A stretch of 64,000 bases of DNA from Sacculina carcini (taxonomy: Eukaryota; Arthropoda; Thecostraca; Sacculinidae), in assembly GCA_916048095.2 (NCBI GenBank), contig OU696571.1:8802001-8866000 (forward strand), written 5' to 3'. The notes under the pieces are model-generated. The model saw nothing but the letters and a program-made list of their open reading frames with translations, ran no database searches and was not told the origin of the DNA. Positions within the stretch are counted from its first letter, which is position 1. Each line of letters starts with the position of its first letter. Of the stretch, positions 30,108 through 42,025 are shown piece by piece. Made by a program: the position numbers and the translations under genes.

Positions 30108-30118
30108 AGCATTCACAA
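30108..30118 (+). repeat. Junction repeat AGCATTCACAA after I-LINE-1
   Basis: The first of three identical 11-bp junctions (also 35905-35915 and 41704-41714), each following an (AAC)n tail. Probably a serially duplicated target. Confidence 0.7.
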
Positions 30119-30455
30119 CGATTCTGGCGCGAAAGGGGGTTGAGGGCTGTGCTCAAATCTGCTTTTGTGGAGTTTCTCGGGTGTTTTTGTGGTTAATTTC
30201 TGCCGTGTTAGGATAAACAGGTGTACATATTCCAAAATTTTAGTTTTGTTTTCGTCCAAATTCTATATTGTATTATATGGTGTATTCCTTCCTGGTCTGT
30301 CTCTACTATGTAGATTTCATGGCTGTTTTATAAAATAGCCGCGTACCACGTACTTTAGGCCAAATAAGTCTAGCTATCTCGGCTCTTCCCACTACTCTTT
30401 TTTTTGTGCATCATATACAAAGTTTCTCTGACAGAACTCAAGGTCTCCCCACCCA

Positions 30456-31687
30456 ATGGTGGGTAAAAACAGGGGTCTGGTAGACCCCAAATTTTCTCTG
30501 ATGGCGTACCCGATGAGGGCGCGTTTGTCCTCATCAAAACAAATACAGACACTACCAACAGCCTAGGATGGCCAAAAATTGAGCGGGCTATTCGTAACAT
30601 CACACCGACCAAGGCCGAAAGCGTGAAGATCATCAAAGGCGGTCAACTTCTGGTCAAAACTACATGCGAGAAACAAACCGAATTATTTCTTTCTCAGACG
30701 ACTTTCGGAGGACTAGAGGCGAACATCAGCCTTCACAAAACACTGAACTACACTAAGGGCTCAGTGTACGCACCAGGCCTCATTGACATTCCGATCAACG
30801 AACTGAACGAATGGATGAAGGATCTCGGAGTCACCGAGGTTCGCCGTCCCCATCGTCCAGCCGGGGAAAGACCATCGCCCGTGCTGATGCTGACATTCTC
30901 CCGTCTCTCGTGCCCGACCGAACTGAAGTTCGACTACATCAAGTACGATGTGCGGCCGTGGTATCCGAAACCGACAATCTGCGACAACTGTGGCCACATC
31001 GGCCACAAAAAGGACAAGTGCACAAAACCATCAGCGTGCTTGAAATGTGGGGAGAAATCTCATCAAGGTGAGTGCTCCTTTCACTGTGTGAACTGCGGTG
31101 GAGAACATCAAGCCACCTCAGTGACATGTACAAGATATATACAGGAAAAATCGATCCTCGAATACCAATACAGGACAAAATCCTCATACCATGACGCCAA
31201 ATCCGCAGTCGAGAAGGTCAACACAACATCGACCGCCGCCGTAGCTAGACAACACCAACAACACGAACAGCAACAACAACATCAACCAGTTGAAAGCTCA
31301 CCATCACCAGAGCTAATCAAAATGCAACAGCAATTGGCAGCCCTTTCGGAATCAGTGACGCAACTCACTACTGTTGTAGCGACATTGGTGAAAAACTTCC
31401 AAGCACCATCACCTTGTGCCACACCAACTGCCGTCACCACTGAATATCAGACGGAGTCGCCGCGTGCCATCGAAACCTCATCTCAGGACAACACCAGCAA
31501 GGACACCGCTGAAGATACCACTACCGGCTCTGCCGATGAAAACGCCAACAAAATGAACACACCGGCTCAAAGAAATGAGTCAGGTTCCTCTGATCACTCC
31601 TATTCCACTCCCGAACCCACATCAACCATCTACACGAAAACTACCAAGACACCCAGGGTAGCATACACGCGCAAGAAAAATAGATAA
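30456..31687 (+). pseudogene. I-LINE-2 ORF1 (gag-like), one-base frameshift near the start
   Basis: Relative to I-LINE-3 ORF1, a T run at 30492-30495 has four T instead of five, so the ATG at 30456 loses frame after about 13 codons. From there the sequence is open to 31687. Zinc knuckles CDNCGHIGHKKDKC, CLKCGEKSHQGEC and CVNCGGEHQATSVTC lie at about 30970-31130, followed by a Gln-rich run and a coiled-coil-like LAALSESVTQLTTVVATL. The C-terminus is Ser/Thr-rich and ends basic (TRKKNR). The family role is LINE RNA packaging. The single run-length difference could be a sequencing error. Confidence 0.85.
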
Positions 31688-31772
31688 ACAAGGAAAAAAA
31701 CCATCCAATACTCAATCACCTCTATCATCACACAAATAAATATATACACACCTAACACAACGTCATCATCAC

Positions 31773-34700
31773 ATGCATCCATTAATCTTTCAATGGAACT
31801 GTAGGGGCTTTGACAACAAACGATCAGAGCTCCAACAACTTCTCTCTTCTACTCTTCCACACACCGTTTGTCTACAAGAAACACATCTCCTCCCAACTGA
31901 CAACCTTCGCTTCATGCTCAACTGTTACCACGCACACCACTTCTATGCTGATAATGTCAGGCGTAAGGGCGGTGCCAGCGTCTTCGTTCAGTCCTCTCTT
32001 CCACATCATCGCATCACACTCACCGGACCATATCAGGCTGTAGCCGTTCAAATAACTATAAATAACAAAACAATCATTATATGCAGTTTATACATCCCAC
32101 CACAACAAATTGTAGATTCTTTCTTCTTTGATTCTCTTATCCAACAATTTCTGCATCCTTTTATCCTCTGTGGCGATTTTAATGCCAAACACCCGCTCTG
32201 GGGCTCGGCCGTCTCAGACGTTCGAGGCCGCGAGCTGGTCTCCTCCATCACCAATCACACACTCAACATTCTCAACGATGGCTCACCAACCCGTCTACAC
32301 GAATACAACGGCACACTCACACATCTCGATATTACACTTTGCTCCTCAATTCTAGCTCCTTTATTGCACTGGCAGTGTCACGACTCATTTCTCTCTAGTG
32401 ATCACTGTCCTGTTATTACCTCTCTCCTATCATCTTGCTCAATCATACCTTCACAGCAGATCAGGTGGAAATTTGCACACGCCAACTGGACATTATTCAA
32501 CAGTATATTCGCACAACAATACACTGAATCCGATTACACTACAATAGCCGTTCACATAGAAACTTCTCTTCTTCACGCTGCCACACATTCCATTCCTTCT
32601 TCTAAGACCCATCACAAAGCCCGACGTAGCTGTCCATGGTGGAACCAAGCCTGCAGAGATGCAGTGCTAAAACGCAAAAGAGCCCTGCGTTTCTTCCGGT
32701 CCCACCGCACCACATCATCTCTTGACACCTACAAGAGGGCCAAAGCAATGGCGCGCAAGACGATCCGCGCTGCCAAACGTGACAGCTGGTCTCACCTCAC
32801 TCACTCTTTCACACACAGAGCACCCATTACTAAACTATGGCACATAGTCCGTTCTTTCCGCCAAATACACCGACCACCAACCTCCCCTCCAGTAACATAT
32901 ATAGGTAACACACTCATCACTTACCAGCCACTAGTACTCCATCAACTTGCTACACACTACTCACAAATCTCAAAAAGTTCATCTACCTCAAGTCCTCCAT
33001 CCACTGTATCACCTACCACCTCTGTTACTACCGGATCCTCTTTTCTTACCGTATCATCCTACAATACTCCTTTTACTATTCTAGAGCTATCTAAAGGTCT
33101 CTCTCAATGTCACTCTACATCACCTGGGCCGGATGGCATTCATTACGCCTTCTTCAAAAATTTGAACTCATCAAACAAAATTATCCTGCTGTCGTGTTTT
33201 AATCAACTTTGGATCAATGACTTCTACCCCCCATCATGGCAGCACTCCATAATTATACCCATACTCAAACCAGGAAAGTCTAAATCAGACCTGTCATCTT
33301 ACCGTCCTATCCAACTCACTTCTTGCTTCTCGAAATTATTCGAAAGACTTGTCCTTCCTCGCCTCAATCATTTCGCTTCTATCACAAATCTCATTTCTCC
33401 TGAACAGACTGCCTTCACCAAAAATCGCTCCACTTCCGACAATGTCAATCTTCTAACGTCACACATTCGCATCGGCTTCCAAAACAAACTTTTCACTCTG
33501 GCCGTATTCTTAGACCTATCTTCTGCTTTTGATAAAGTCTCCAAAACTGCTACTATCCATCTATTAAAATCACATGGACTACGGGGACATTTGCTGAACT
33601 TCATAAAAGGGTATCTCTCCAATAGAACTTTCCAGGTACGCACCACACAACTATCTGACACATTCTCACAAGAAAACGGAGTCGTCCAGGGAGGAGTCCT
33701 CTCGCCAACCATTTTCAACATAGTTATAGATCAGGTCACTAGGAATCTTCCCTCTGGCGTAAAATTCTGCACATACGCTGATGACATAGTGTTGTGGACT
33801 ACTGGAGTGCACATATCCTCCATGATAAGTGTACTTCAGCTGGCCATAAACTCTGTGTCACAAAATTGCTCCCGTTTCGCTCTCCTCATTTCACCTGGGA
33901 AAACAACAGCCACTCTCTTTCGGAAAAATTGTTCTACACAACCAAACCTTCAAAATTCACTGACTCTGTCTTGCCACCCCATTAAATTCCAAAAATACAC
34001 CAAATTCTTGGGGATTATCCTTGATCCACAACTCTCTTTTCGATCCCATATCCAGCATATAAAATCCCGGGTCTTACAGCGCATCAGCATTATCAAATGT
34101 CTATCACATCCAGTTTATGGCACAAATCACAAAATTCTCATCCAACTATATTATACATTAATCCGCCCAATATTAGAGTACTGCTCCAGCGTCTTTATTT
34201 TCTCTCCTAATTCTACATTAGTCAATCTCGATGTTTTACAAAATTCCTGTCTTCGTCTGGCGACTGGCGCTCTACGTTCCTCCCCTATACAAAAACTACA
34301 CGTGGAGCTCGGTGTCACTTCTCTTCATTCTCGCAGATTACAACAAATTATCAAATATTGTTTGAAAATTCTGGCAGATCCTGACCATCCATGTTCTCAC
34401 ATTCTTCTCAGTCTCCAAAATTTCGACAACTTTCGGCCGGCTCTTGTTAACCGGTTATGTGGGTTCAGCTTAGGACTGGCCTACAGAACCGCATGCAAGC
34501 TTCTAACTTTCTACCCGAATTCACTCGTTTTACATCCAAATTTACCGCACAATTACACTCCACCTCGTATGCATTACCTTATTCACATCACACAATCTGC
34601 AATTCCAACCGAAATTCTGCAAAATTACTGTGAATTCAAATCATCTCATTCTGATTCTACGTTCATATTCACCGACGGCTCGGTGCAGTCCAACCTGTCG

Positions 34701-35480
34701 GCCTGTGCTGCAGTTGTACCTTGCCGTTCCATCGAAATTTCTCACCGTCTCCCAGACCACACTACTATTTTCACTGCTGAACAGTTTGCCATATATCAGG
34801 CCCTCGAAATTGTCCAAACTGAAAAATTCAACCGTTCAGTCATTGTCTCTGACTCGCAAACAGCAATTAAATCTCTTATAGATCCTCACAACGCTCTATC
34901 AATTAAATCGGCTACTCTTTACACTGATTTGGTATCCCAATTTGACATCTCCTTCCTATGGGTCCCCAGTCACTCCGGTATCACTGGCAACGACCTGGCC
35001 GACTCCGTTGCCAAACAGGCTTTACAACACACACACATCACCTATCCTCCTCTATCCCCATCCGATCTCATGAATTATCTTTCTCACCGCGTCTCCTCCT
35101 ACTGTCTTGATACCATGCCTTATCCATCAGCACCTTTCTCTCATCAGTCTAGGCATTACATCACACGCGGCCACAAAGATCCTCCGTGTCACCGCCGACT
35201 ACACACAGCCCTCACCAGACTCCGCATCGGACACACTCTTCTAACACACAGCCACATCTTTCGACACAATCCTCCTGCACTATGCGCCATATGCAGCACC
35301 ACGCTCGACATACAACACGTTCTGCTCCACTGTCCCAAATACAGAACTCAACGTCACCTCCTATTACACAGCTTTCCGCAAAATACATCCATATCTCTGG
35401 ATCTGCTTCTGTACAACCCTAGATATGTTCCTCACACCTTGAAGTTCTTGACAGACACAGGACTCACAAATCAAATATGA
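31773..35480 (+). CDS. I-LINE-2 ORF2: endonuclease-RT-RNase H, intact
   Basis: A 1,235-residue frame with no stops. Residues 1-220 are the APE-type endonuclease (FQWNCRG, LQETHL, CGDFNAKHPLWGS, LSSDHCPV). RT occupies about 470-740, with LKPGKSKSDLSSYRPIQLTS, VFLDLSSAFDKV, GVVQGGVLSPTIFNIV and the catalytic YADD in FCTYADDIVLW near residue 665. RNase H begins near 960 (FIFTDGSVQ, FTAEQFAIYQALEIV, IVSDSQTAIKSL, VPSHSGITGNDLAD). A C-terminal Cys/His motif, CAICSTTLDIQHVLLHC, closes the protein. Endonuclease, RT and RNase H together define the I group. The start follows the ORF1 stop by 85 nt and directly precedes the endonuclease strand. Confidence 0.93.
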   Translation: MHPLIFQWNCRGFDNKRSELQQLLSSTLPHTVCLQETHLLPTDNLRFMLNCYHAHHFYADNVRRKGGASVFVQSSLPHHRITLTGPYQAVAVQITINNKTIIICSLYIPPQQIVDSFFFDSLIQQFLHPFILCGDFNAKHPLWGSAVSDVRGRELVSSITNHTLNILNDGSPTRLHEYNGTLTHLDITLCSSILAPLLHWQCHDSFLSSDHCPVITSLLSSCSIIPSQQIRWKFAHANWTLFNSIFAQQYTESDYTTIAVHIETSLLHAATHSIPSSKTHHKARRSCPWWNQACRDAVLKRKRALRFFRSHRTTSSLDTYKRAKAMARKTIRAAKRDSWSHLTHSFTHRAPITKLWHIVRSFRQIHRPPTSPPVTYIGNTLITYQPLVLHQLATHYSQISKSSSTSSPPSTVSPTTSVTTGSSFLTVSSYNTPFTILELSKGLSQCHSTSPGPDGIHYAFFKNLNSSNKIILLSCFNQLWINDFYPPSWQHSIIIPILKPGKSKSDLSSYRPIQLTSCFSKLFERLVLPRLNHFASITNLISPEQTAFTKNRSTSDNVNLLTSHIRIGFQNKLFTLAVFLDLSSAFDKVSKTATIHLLKSHGLRGHLLNFIKGYLSNRTFQVRTTQLSDTFSQENGVVQGGVLSPTIFNIVIDQVTRNLPSGVKFCTYADDIVLWTTGVHISSMISVLQLAINSVSQNCSRFALLISPGKTTATLFRKNCSTQPNLQNSLTLSCHPIKFQKYTKFLGIILDPQLSFRSHIQHIKSRVLQRISIIKCLSHPVYGTNHKILIQLYYTLIRPILEYCSSVFIFSPNSTLVNLDVLQNSCLRLATGALRSSPIQKLHVELGVTSLHSRRLQQIIKYCLKILADPDHPCSHILLSLQNFDNFRPALVNRLCGFSLGLAYRTACKLLTFYPNSLVLHPNLPHNYTPPRMHYLIHITQSAIPTEILQNYCEFKSSHSDSTFIFTDGSVQSNLSACAAVVPCRSIEISHRLPDHTTIFTAEQFAIYQALEIVQTEKFNRSVIVSDSQTAIKSLIDPHNALSIKSATLYTDLVSQFDISFLWVPSHSGITGNDLADSVAKQALQHTHITYPPLSPSDLMNYLSHRVSSYCLDTMPYPSAPFSHQSRHYITRGHKDPPCHRRLHTALTRLRIGHTLLTHSHIFRHNPPALCAICSTTLDIQHVLLHCPKYRTQRHLLLHSFPQNTSISLDLLLYNPRYVPHTLKFLTDTGLTNQI

Positions 35481-35904
35481 TTACTTCAGAAAATTGTCAT
35501 CACTGCAAATTGTCTACAATAAGTAATATATCACTTTCTCTGATTTATTTTCCTATGCTTCTTTCTTGATTGAAAAAAAAAATCACAAAAAACAAACAAA
35601 ACAAAAAAACAAAAAAAAACGCCGTTGCGTCATGTATCTGTTTTTATTTCTCACTATGAACTCAATTCAACTATATCTTCCTTTCAACTAATATCTAGTA
35701 TCTGTACACATAAGGATAATCGTATTACTGCTCTAGATATTCCCTCTAACTTGAGTTATTTTTATAGCTTTAGGTTAAGGCAACACGAGTAGCATGCATC
35801 TATGATGCTTGTGTAACAAAAGAGTTGCATTGTGTGATCCCTGCATCTGAGCCTAACCTGTGCTATATGCAGTAACCAATAACAACAACAACAACAACAA
35901 CAAC

Positions 35905-35915
35905 AGCATTCACAA
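35905..35915 (+). repeat. Junction repeat AGCATTCACAA after I-LINE-2
   Basis: Identical to 30108-30118 and 41704-41714; followed by short filler before the I-LINE-3 5' UTR. Confidence 0.7.
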
Positions 35916-36255
35916 GGTTTTTGCTCGCAGGGCGAAAGGGGGTTGAGGGCTGTGCTCAAATCTGCTTTTGTGGAGTTTCTCGGGTGTTTTTGTGGTTAAT
36001 TTCTGCCGTGTTAGGATAAACAGGTGTACATATTCCAAAATTTTAGTTTTGTTTTCGTCCAAATTCTATATTGTATTATATGGTGTATTCCTTCCTGGTC
36101 TGTCTCTACTATGTAGATTTCATGGCTGTTTTATAAAATAGCCGCGTACCACGTACTTTAGGCCAAATAAGTCTAGCTATCTCGGCTCTTCCCACTACTC
36201 TTTTTTTGCATCATATACAAAGTTTCTCTGACAGAACTCAAGGTCTCCCCACCCA

Positions 36256-37491
36256 ATGGTGGGTAAAAACAGGGGTCTGGTAGACCCCAAATTTTTCTCT
36301 GATGGCGTACCCGATGAGGGCGCGTTTGTCCTCATCAAAACAAATACAGACACTATCAACAGCCTAGGATGGCCAAAAATTGAGCGGGCTATTCGTAACA
36401 TCACACCGACCAAGGCCGAAAGCGTGAAGATCATCAAAGGCGGTCAACTTCTGGTCAAAACTACATGCGAGAAACAAACCGAATTATTTCTTTCTCAGAC
36501 GACTTTCGGAGGACTAGAGGCGAACATCAGCCTTCACAAAACACTGAACTACACTAAGGGCTCAGTGTACGCACCAGGCCTCATTGACATTCCGATCAAC
36601 GAACTGAACGAATGGATGAAGGATCTCGGAGTCACCGAGGTCCGCCGTCCCCATCGTCCAGCCGGGGAAAGACCATCGCCCGTGCTGATGCTGACATTCT
36701 CCCGTCTCTCGTGCCCGACCGAACTGAAGTTCGACTACATCAAGTACGATGTGCGGCCGTGGTATCCGAAACCGACAATCTGCGACAACTGTGGCCACAT
36801 CGGCCACAAAAAGGACAAGTGCACAAAACCATCAGCGTGCTTGAAATGTGGGGAGAAATCTCATCAAGGTGAGTGCTCCTTTCACTGTGTGAACTGCGGT
36901 GGCGAACATCAAGCCACCTCAGTGACATGTACAAGATATATACAGGAAAAATCGATCCTCGAATACCAATACAGGACAAAATCCTCATACCATGACGCCA
37001 AATCCGCAGTCGAGAAGGTCAACACAACATCGACCGCCGCCGTGGCTAGACAACAACACGAACAACACGAACAGCAACAACAACATCAACCAGTTGAAAG
37101 CTCACCATCACCAGAGCTAATCAAAATGCAACAGCAATTGGCAGCCCTTTCGGAATCAGTGACGCAACTCACTACTGTTGTAGCGACATTGGTGAAAAAC
37201 TTCCAAGCACCATCACCTTGTGCCACACCAACCGCCGTCACCACTGAATATCAGACGGAGTCGCCGCGTGCCATCGAAACCTCATCTCAGGACAACACCA
37301 GCAAGGATACCGCTGAAGATACCACTACCGGCTCTGCCGATGAAAACGCCAACAAAGTGAACACACCGGCTCAAAGAAATGAGTCAGGTCCCTCTGATCA
37401 CTCCTATTTCACTCCCGAACCCACATCAACCATCTACACGAAAACTACCAAGACACCCAGGGTAGCATACACGCGCAAGAAAAATAGATAA
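36256..37491 (+). CDS. I-LINE-3 ORF1 (gag-like), intact
   Basis: 411 residues from the ATG at 36256 to the stop at 37491. The N-terminal half carries an RRM-like segment (GAFVLIKTNTDTINSLGW, KIIKGGQLLVKTT). Zinc knuckles follow at about residues 175-225 (CDNCGHIGHKKDKC, CLKCGEKSHQGEC, CVNCGGEHQATSVTC), then Gln-rich and coiled-coil stretches and a basic C-terminus. It shows what I-LINE-2 ORF1 would be without its T-run difference. ORF2 follows after 84 nt. Confidence 0.9.
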   Translation: MVGKNRGLVDPKFFSDGVPDEGAFVLIKTNTDTINSLGWPKIERAIRNITPTKAESVKIIKGGQLLVKTTCEKQTELFLSQTTFGGLEANISLHKTLNYTKGSVYAPGLIDIPINELNEWMKDLGVTEVRRPHRPAGERPSPVLMLTFSRLSCPTELKFDYIKYDVRPWYPKPTICDNCGHIGHKKDKCTKPSACLKCGEKSHQGECSFHCVNCGGEHQATSVTCTRYIQEKSILEYQYRTKSSYHDAKSAVEKVNTTSTAAVARQQHEQHEQQQQHQPVESSPSPELIKMQQQLAALSESVTQLTTVVATLVKNFQAPSPCATPTAVTTEYQTESPRAIETSSQDNTSKDTAEDTTTGSADENANKVNTPAQRNESGPSDHSYFTPEPTSTIYTKTTKTPRVAYTRKKNR

Positions 37492-37575
37492 ACAAGGAAA
37501 AAACCATCCAATACTCAATCACCTCTATCATCACACAAATAAATGTATAAACACCTAACACAACGTCATCATCAC

Positions 37576-40500
37576 ATGCATCCATTAATCTTTCAATGGA
37601 ACTGTAGGGGCTTTGACAACAAACGATCAGAGCTCCAACAACTTCTCTCTTCTACTCTTCCACACACCGTCTGTCTACAAGAAACACATCTCCCAACTGA
37701 CAACCTTCGCTTCATGCTCAACTGTTACCACGCACACCACTTCTATGCTGATAATGTCAGGCGTAAGGGCGGTGCCAGCGTCTTCGTTCAGTCCTCTCTT
37801 CCACATCATCGCATCACACTCACCGGACCATATCAGGCTGTAGCCGTTCAAATAACTATAAATAACAAAACAATCATTATATGCAGTTTATACATCCCAC
37901 CACAACAAATTGTAGATTCTTTCTTCTTTGATTCTCTTATCCAACAATTTCTGCATCCTTTTATCCTCTGTGGCGATTTTAATGCCAAACACCCGCTCTG
38001 GGGCTCGGCCGTCTCAGACGTTCGAGGCCGCGAGCTGGTCTCCTCCATCACCAATCACACACTCAACATTCTCAACGATGGCTCACCAACCCGTCTACAC
38101 GAATACAACGGCACACTCACACATCTCGATATTACACTTTGCTCCTCAATTCTAGCTCCTTTATTGCACTGGAAGTGTCACGACTCATTTCTCTCTAGTG
38201 ATCACTGTCCTGTTATTACCTCTCTCCTATCATCTTGCTCAATCATACCTTCACAGCAGATCAGGTGGAAATTTGCACACGCCAACTGGACATTATTCAA
38301 CAGTATATTTGCACAATTTACACTGAATCCGATTACACTACAATAGCCGTTCACATAGAAACTTCTCTCCTTCACGCTGCCACACATTCCCTTCCTTCTT
38401 CTAAGGCCCATCACAAAGCCCGACGTAGTTGTCCATGGTGGAACCAAGCCTGCAGAGATGCAGTGCTAAAACGCAAAAGAGCCCTGCGTTTCTTCCGGTC
38501 CCACCGCACCACATCATCTCTTGACACCTACAAGAGGGCCAAAGCAATGGCGCGCAAGACGATCCGCGCTGCCAAACGTGGCAGCTGGTCTCACCTCACT
38601 CACTCTTTCACGCACAGAACACCCATTACTAAACTATGGCACATAGTCCGTTCTTTCCGCCAAATACACCGACCACCAACCTCCCCTCCAGTAACATATA
38701 TAGGTAACACACTCATCACTTACCAGCCACTAGTCCTCCATCAACTTGCTGCACACTACTCGCAAATCTCAAAAAGTTCATCCACCTCAAGTCATCCATC
38801 CACTGTATCACCTACCACCTCTGTTACTACCGGATCCTCTATTCTTACCGTATCATCCTACAATACTCCTTTTACTATTCTAGAGCTATATAAAGGTCTC
38901 TCTCAATGTCACTCTACATCACCTGGGCCGGATGGCATTCATTACGCCTTCTTCAAAAATTTGAACTCATCAAACAAAATTATCCTGCTGTCGTGTTTTA
39001 ATCAACTTTGGATCAATGACTTCTACCCCCCACCATGGCAGCACTCCATAATTATACCCATACTCAAACCAGGAAAGTCTAAATCAGACCTGTCATCCTA
39101 CCGTCCTATCCAACTCACTTCTTGTTTCTCGAAATTATTCGAAAGACTTGTCCTTCCTCGCCTCAATCATTTCGCTTCTATCACAAATCTCATTTCTCCT
39201 GAACAGACTGCCTTCACCAAAAATCGCTCCACTTCCGACAATGTCAATCTTCTCACATCACACATTCGCATCGGCTTCCAAAACAAACTTTCCACTCTGG
39301 CCGTATTCTTAGACCTGTCTTCTGCTTTTGATAAAGTCTCCAAAACTGCTACTATACATCTATTAAAATCACATGGACTACGGGGACATTTGCTGAACTT
39401 CATAAAAGGGTATCTCTCCAATAGAACTTTCCAGGTACGCACCACACAACTATCTGACACATTCTCACAAGAAAACGGAGTCGTCCAGGGAGGAGTCCTC
39501 TCGCCAACCATTTTCAACATAGTTATAGATCAGGTCACTAGGAATCTTCCCTCTGGCGTAAAATTCTGCACATACGCCGACGACATAGTGTTGTGGACTA
39601 CTGGAGTGCACATATCCTCCATGATAAGTGTACTTCAGCTGGCCATAAACTCTGTGTCACAAAATTGCTCCCGTTTCGGTCTCCTCATTTCACATGGGAA
39701 AACAACAGCCACTCTCTTTCGGAAAAATTGTTCTACACAACCAAACCTTCAAAATTCACTGACTCTGTCTTGCCACCCCATTAAATTCCAAAAATACACC
39801 AAATTCTTGGGGATTATCCTTGATCCACAACTCTCTTTTCGATCCCATATCCAGCATATAAAATCCCGGGTCTTACAGCGCATCAGCATTCTCAAATGTC
39901 TATCACATCCAGTTTATGGCACAAATCACAAAATTCTCATCAAACTATATTATACATTAATCCGCCCAATATTAGAGTACTGCTCCAGCGTCTTTATTTT
40001 CTCTCCTAATTCAACATTAGTCAATCTCGATGTTTTACAAAATTCCTGTCTTCGTCTGGCGACTGGCGCTCTACGTTCCTCCCCTATACAAAAACTACAC
40101 GTGGAGCTCGGTGTCACTTCTCTTCATTCTCGCAGATTACAACAAATTATCAAATATTGTTTGAAAATTCTGGCAGATCCTGACCATCCATGTTCTCTCA
40201 TTCTTCTCAGTCTCCAAAATTTCGACAACTTTCGGCCCGCTCTTGTTAACCGGTTATGTGGGTTCAGCTTAGGACTGGCCTACAGAACCGCATGCAAGCT
40301 TCTAAATTTCTACCCGAACTCACTCGTTTTGCATCAAAATTTACCGCTCAATTACACTCCACCTCGTATGCATTACCTTATTCACAACACACAATCTGCA
40401 ATTCCAACCGAAATTCTGCAAAATTACTATGAATTCAAATCATCTCATTCTGATTCTACGTTCATATTCACCGACGGCTCGGTGCAGTCCAACCTGTCGG

Positions 40501-41281
40501 CCTGTGCTGCAGTTGTACCTTGCCGTTCCATCGAAATTTCTCACCGTCTCCCAGACCACACTACTATTTTCACTGCTGAACAGTTTGCCATATATCAGGC
40601 CCTCGAAATTGTCCAAACTGAAAAATTCAACCGTTCAGTCATTGTCTCTGACTCGCAAACAGCAATTAAATCTCTTATAGATCCTCACAACGCTCTATCA
40701 ATTAAATCGGCTACTCTTTACACTGATTTGGTATCCCAATTTGACATCTCCTTCCTATGGGTCCCCAGTCACTCCGGTATCACTGGCAACGACCTGGCCG
40801 ACTCCGTTGCCAAACAGGCTTTACAACACACACACACATCACCTATCCTCCTCTATCCCCATCCGATCTCATGAATTCTCTTTCTCACCGCGTCTCCTCC
40901 TACTGTCTTGATACCATGCCTTATCCATCAGCACCTTTCTCTCATCAGTCTAGGCATTACATCACACGCGGCCACAAAGATCCTCCGTGTCACCGCCGAC
41001 TACACACAGCCCTCACCAGACTCCGCATCGGACACACTCTTCTCACACACAGTCACATCTTTCGACACAATCCTCCTGCACTATGCGCCATATGCAGCAC
41101 CACGCTCGACATACAACACGTTCTGCTCCACTGTCCCAAATACAGAACTCAACGTCACCTCCTATTACACAGCTTTCCGCAAAATACATCCATATCTCTG
41201 GATCTACTTCTGTACAACCCTAGATATGTTCCTCACACCTTGAAGTTCTTGACAGACACAGGACTCACAAATCAAATATGA
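37576..41281 (+). pseudogene. I-LINE-3 ORF2 with two frameshifts
   Basis: Aligned with intact I-LINE-2 ORF2, it reads the endonuclease normally to about 38315. A one-base difference (GCACAATTTACACT against GCACAACAATACACT) then ends the frame at 38346. The next open stretch, to 40874, contains RT with YADD and most of RNase H. A two-base expansion of a CA run near 40830-40843 causes the second shift, and the last part runs to 41281 with the C-terminal Cys/His motif. An in-frame 3-nt deletion is also present near 37690. The copy could not make a full ORF2 protein as sequenced. Confidence 0.88.
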
Positions 41282-41703
41282 TTACTTCAGAAAATTGTCA
41301 TCACTGCAAATTGTCTACAATAAGTAATATATCACTTTCTCTGATTTATTTTCCTATGTTTCTTTCTTGATTGAAAAAAAAAATCACACAAAAAACAAAC
41401 AAAAAAAAAACAACAAAAAAACGCCGTTGCGTCATGTATCTGTTTTTATTTCTCACTATGAACTCAATTCAATTATATCTTCATTTCAACAAATATCTAG
41501 TATCTGTACATATAAGGATAATCGTATTACTGCTCTAGTTATTCCCTCTAACTTGAGTTATTTTTATAGCTTTAGGTTAAGGCAACACGAGTAGCATGCA
41601 TCTATGATGCTTGTGTAACAAAAGAGTTGCATTGTGTGATCCCTGCATCTGAGCCTAACCTGTGCTATATGCAGTAACCAATAACAACAACAACAACAAC
41701 AAC

Positions 41704-41714
41704 AGCATTCACAA
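41704..41714 (+). repeat. Junction repeat AGCATTCACAA after I-LINE-3
   Basis: Read on the minus strand (TTGTGAATGCT followed by TTG units), this is where the CR1-c 3' UTR meets its (TTG)n tail. It suggests the three I-LINEs entered that tail. Confidence 0.6.
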
Positions 41715-41745
41715 CACATACACACACAATATCCATTTACAACTC

Positions 41746-42025
41746 TGTGGTGTGATCGTGTGCAGTGAGAGAGAGTGTGTGTGTGAAAGATTGTGAGTGC
41801 GTGAACGTGTTAGTGTGTCTATATGTGATCGTGTATGGTTGAATTGTATATTGCGTGCGAGTGTGTATAGCTGTGTCGGTAAGTGTGTGCAGTTGTTTCG
41901 GTGTGTGTTTGTGTATGCGTGGTGTTTGTAGTGCGATCGGAGTGTGATGTCCTGTAGGCGCGCGTGGGGCGGTGATGCCCACGCGCGCCTGTCTGTAATA
42001 TATTTGAGTTTCTGGTTTTGTTACA
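41746..42025 (+). repeat. TRIM-B 5' LTR
   Basis: 280 bp, TGTGGTGTGATCGTG to TTGTTACA, with the conserved GC hairpin at 41956-41990. Confidence 0.9.

Larger units (their letters stand above)
30119..35904 (+). mobile_element. I-LINE-2, full-length I-type LINE
   Basis: About 5.8 kb: 5' UTR (30128-30455, starting GCGAAAGGGGGTTGAGG), ORF1, ORF2 and a 3' UTR with an A-rich stretch (35570-35620), a conserved 200-bp 3' module and an (AAC)n tail. It is nearly identical to I-LINE-3, to which it is joined head to tail. Its ORF2 is intact, so it is the likeliest active copy in the window apart from the ORF1 shift. Confidence 0.9.
35916..41703 (+). mobile_element. I-LINE-3, full-length I-type LINE
   Basis: About 5.8 kb and nearly identical to I-LINE-2 throughout, with the 5' UTR from 35932 and an (AAC)n tail at 41684-41703. 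ORF1 is intact; ORF2 has two frameshifts. Small differences scattered between the copies show they are separate insertions rather than an exact assembly duplication. Confidence 0.9.

Noticed and set aside
30456..41281. I-LINE-2/I-LINE-3 pair as an assembly duplication
   Set aside because: The copies differ by scattered substitutions and several indels, and the junction fillers after AGCATTCACAA are different.
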